Assembly: GCA_037190665.1 (NCBI GenBank)
Contig: JBBCJT010000253.1
Coordinates: forward strand, 1 to 6,882
Origin: JBBCJT01 sp037190665
Lineage (GTDB): Bacteria; Pseudomonadota; Alphaproteobacteria; Acetobacterales; Acetobacteraceae
Reading direction: 5' to 3'
Length of the DNA stretch: 6,882 nucleotides
The translations under genes were made by a program, and so were the position numbers. The notes beneath the pieces were generated by a model. The model did not search any database, was not told the origin of the DNA, and was given only the letters and a program-made list of their open reading frames with translations. This document shows, one piece after another, positions 5,821 through 6,882 of the stretch (positions are counted from its first letter, which is position 1; each line of letters starts with the position of its first letter).

Positions 5821-6882
5821 CTAGCCGAAGGTCTTGGCGAAGTTGTCCAGGAACGCGACCAGCTTCGCCTCGGTCTCCTTCTTGATCTCGCGGTCGTCGC
5901 GGATCGCGGCAAGGATCTCCGGCGCCGTGGTGCGCACCGCGGTCAGGAGCTGCGCCTCGAACTTGGTGACCTGATCGGTCGGCACCGCGTCCAGATAGCC
6001 GCGCGTGCCGGCGAAGATCGACACCACCTGCTCCTCGACCGGCAGCGGGCTGTACTGCGGCTGCTTCAGCAGTTCCGTCAGCCGCGCGCCGCGGGCGAGC
6101 AGCTTCTGCGTCGAGGCGTCGAGGTCGGAGGCGAACTGCGCGAAGGCCGCCATTTCGCGGTACTGCGCCAGCTCCAGCTTGATGCGGCCGGCGACCTGCT
6201 TCATCGCCTTGATCTGCGCGGCCGAACCCACGCGGGACACCGACAGGCCGACGTTGATGGCCGGGCGGATGCCTTTGAAGAACAGCTCGGTCTCGAGGAA
6301 GATCTGGCCGTCGGTGATCGAGATCACGTTGGTCGGGATGTAGGCGGACACGTCGCCGGCCTGCGTCTCGATCATCGGCAGCGCGGTCAGGCTGCCCTTG
6401 CCGTGCGCGTCGGACATCTTGGCCGCGCGCTCCAGCAGACGGGAGTGCAGGTAGAACACGTCACCCGGATACGCCTCGCGTCCCGGCGGGCGGCGCAGCA
6501 GCAGCGACATCTGGCGGTAGGCCACGGCCTGCTTGGACAGATCGTCATAGACGATCAGCGCGTGCATGCCGTTGTCGCGGAAATACTCGCCCATCGCGCA
6601 GCCGGAGTAGGGCGCGAGGAACTGCATCGGCGCGGGGTCCGACGCCGTCGCGGCGACGACGATGGTGTACTCCATCGCGCCGTTCTCTTCGAGCGTGCGG
6701 ACGAGCTGCGCGACGGTGGAGCGCTTCTGCCCAACGGCGACATAGATGCAGTAGAGCTTCTTGCTCTCGTCGTCGCCGGCGGTGGCGTTGACGTTCTTCT
6801 GGTTGATGATCGTGTCCAGCACCACGGCGGACTTGCCGGTCTGGCGGTCGCCGATCACCAGCTCGCGCTGGCCGCGCCCGAT
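5821..6882 (-). CDS. atpA: F1 ATP synthase alpha subunit, 5' end outside window
   Basis: The visible 353 residues are the C-terminal part of the alpha subunit, the non-catalytic nucleotide-binding partner of beta. The frame is open to the window edge, beginning IGRGQRELVIGDRQTGKS, so about 150-160 N-terminal residues are missing. A GTG at 6858 is internal, encoding the valine before IGDRQTGKS, and is not a start. Counting from the edge, Walker A GDRQTGKS is at 11-18 (final S instead of the commoner T, still compatible with the motif), Walker B LIVYDDLS at 109-116 and the signature PAINVGLSVS at 207-216. The arginine finger in SVSRVGSAAQ is at 217. The gene ends in TAG and leads the visible operon. 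atpH would be expected upstream. Confidence 0.98.
   Translation of the reverse strand: MGRGQRELVIGDRQTGKSAVVLDTIINQKNVNATAGDDESKKLYCIYVAVGQKRSTVAQLVRTLEENGAMEYTIVVAATASDPAPMQFLAPYSGCAMGEYFRDNGMHALIVYDDLSKQAVAYRQMSLLLRRPPGREAYPGDVFYLHSRLLERAAKMSDAHGKGSLTALPMIETQAGDVSAYIPTNVISITDGQIFLETELFFKGIRPAINVGLSVSRVGSAAQIKAMKQVAGRIKLELAQYREMAAFAQFASDLDASTQKLLARGARLTELLKQPQYSPLPVEEQVVSIFAGTRGYLDAVPTDQVTKFEAQLLTAVRTTAPEILAAIRDDREIKKETEAKLVAFLDNFAKTFG

Overview
This 6.9-kb window is GC-rich and carries genes only on the minus strand. It opens (minus-strand order, high to low coordinates) inside an F1 ATP synthase operon in the order atpA-atpG-atpD-atpC. That order, together with the sequence character of the subunits, points to an alphaproteobacterium. 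The GC content and the CCCTCTCCCGCC/GGGCGGGAGAGGG type of intergenic palindrome suggest Rhodospirillales, possibly Acetobacteraceae. This placement is an inference from sequence style, not from a search.

Layout from high to low coordinates. 6882-3053 holds the catalytic and stalk genes of F1: atpA (5' end outside the window), atpG, atpD and atpC, separated by 4-16 nt and clearly one transcription unit. A GC-rich hairpin with a weak T stretch (3018-3048) follows atpC. 2918-2055 encodes a ferritin-like carboxylate-bridged diiron protein that retains all six expected iron ligands. 1979-1644 encodes a small YdhR-type monooxygenase-like protein whose 3' end lies inside a duplicated segment. 1643-836 is about 800 bp without a credible gene. 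It is filled with repeats: two diverged direct copies of a segment of about 180-210 bp, a 43-bp inverted repeat with a 92-nt spacer, a cluster of REP-like palindromes, and a perfect 14-bp-arm palindrome. 835-116 encodes a 2OG-Fe(II) dioxygenase of the L-isoleucine-dioxygenase/BsmA type. 120-44 is another hairpin cluster that overlaps the stop of that gene.

The ATP synthase genes work as one complex. The three downstream genes all look like oxygen- or iron-linked enzymes (diiron protein, YdhR-like protein, 2OG dioxygenase), but nothing in the sequence ties them to one pathway. I found no convincing undescribed system. The most distinctive part is the repeat-rich stretch and its intrusion into the end of a gene.
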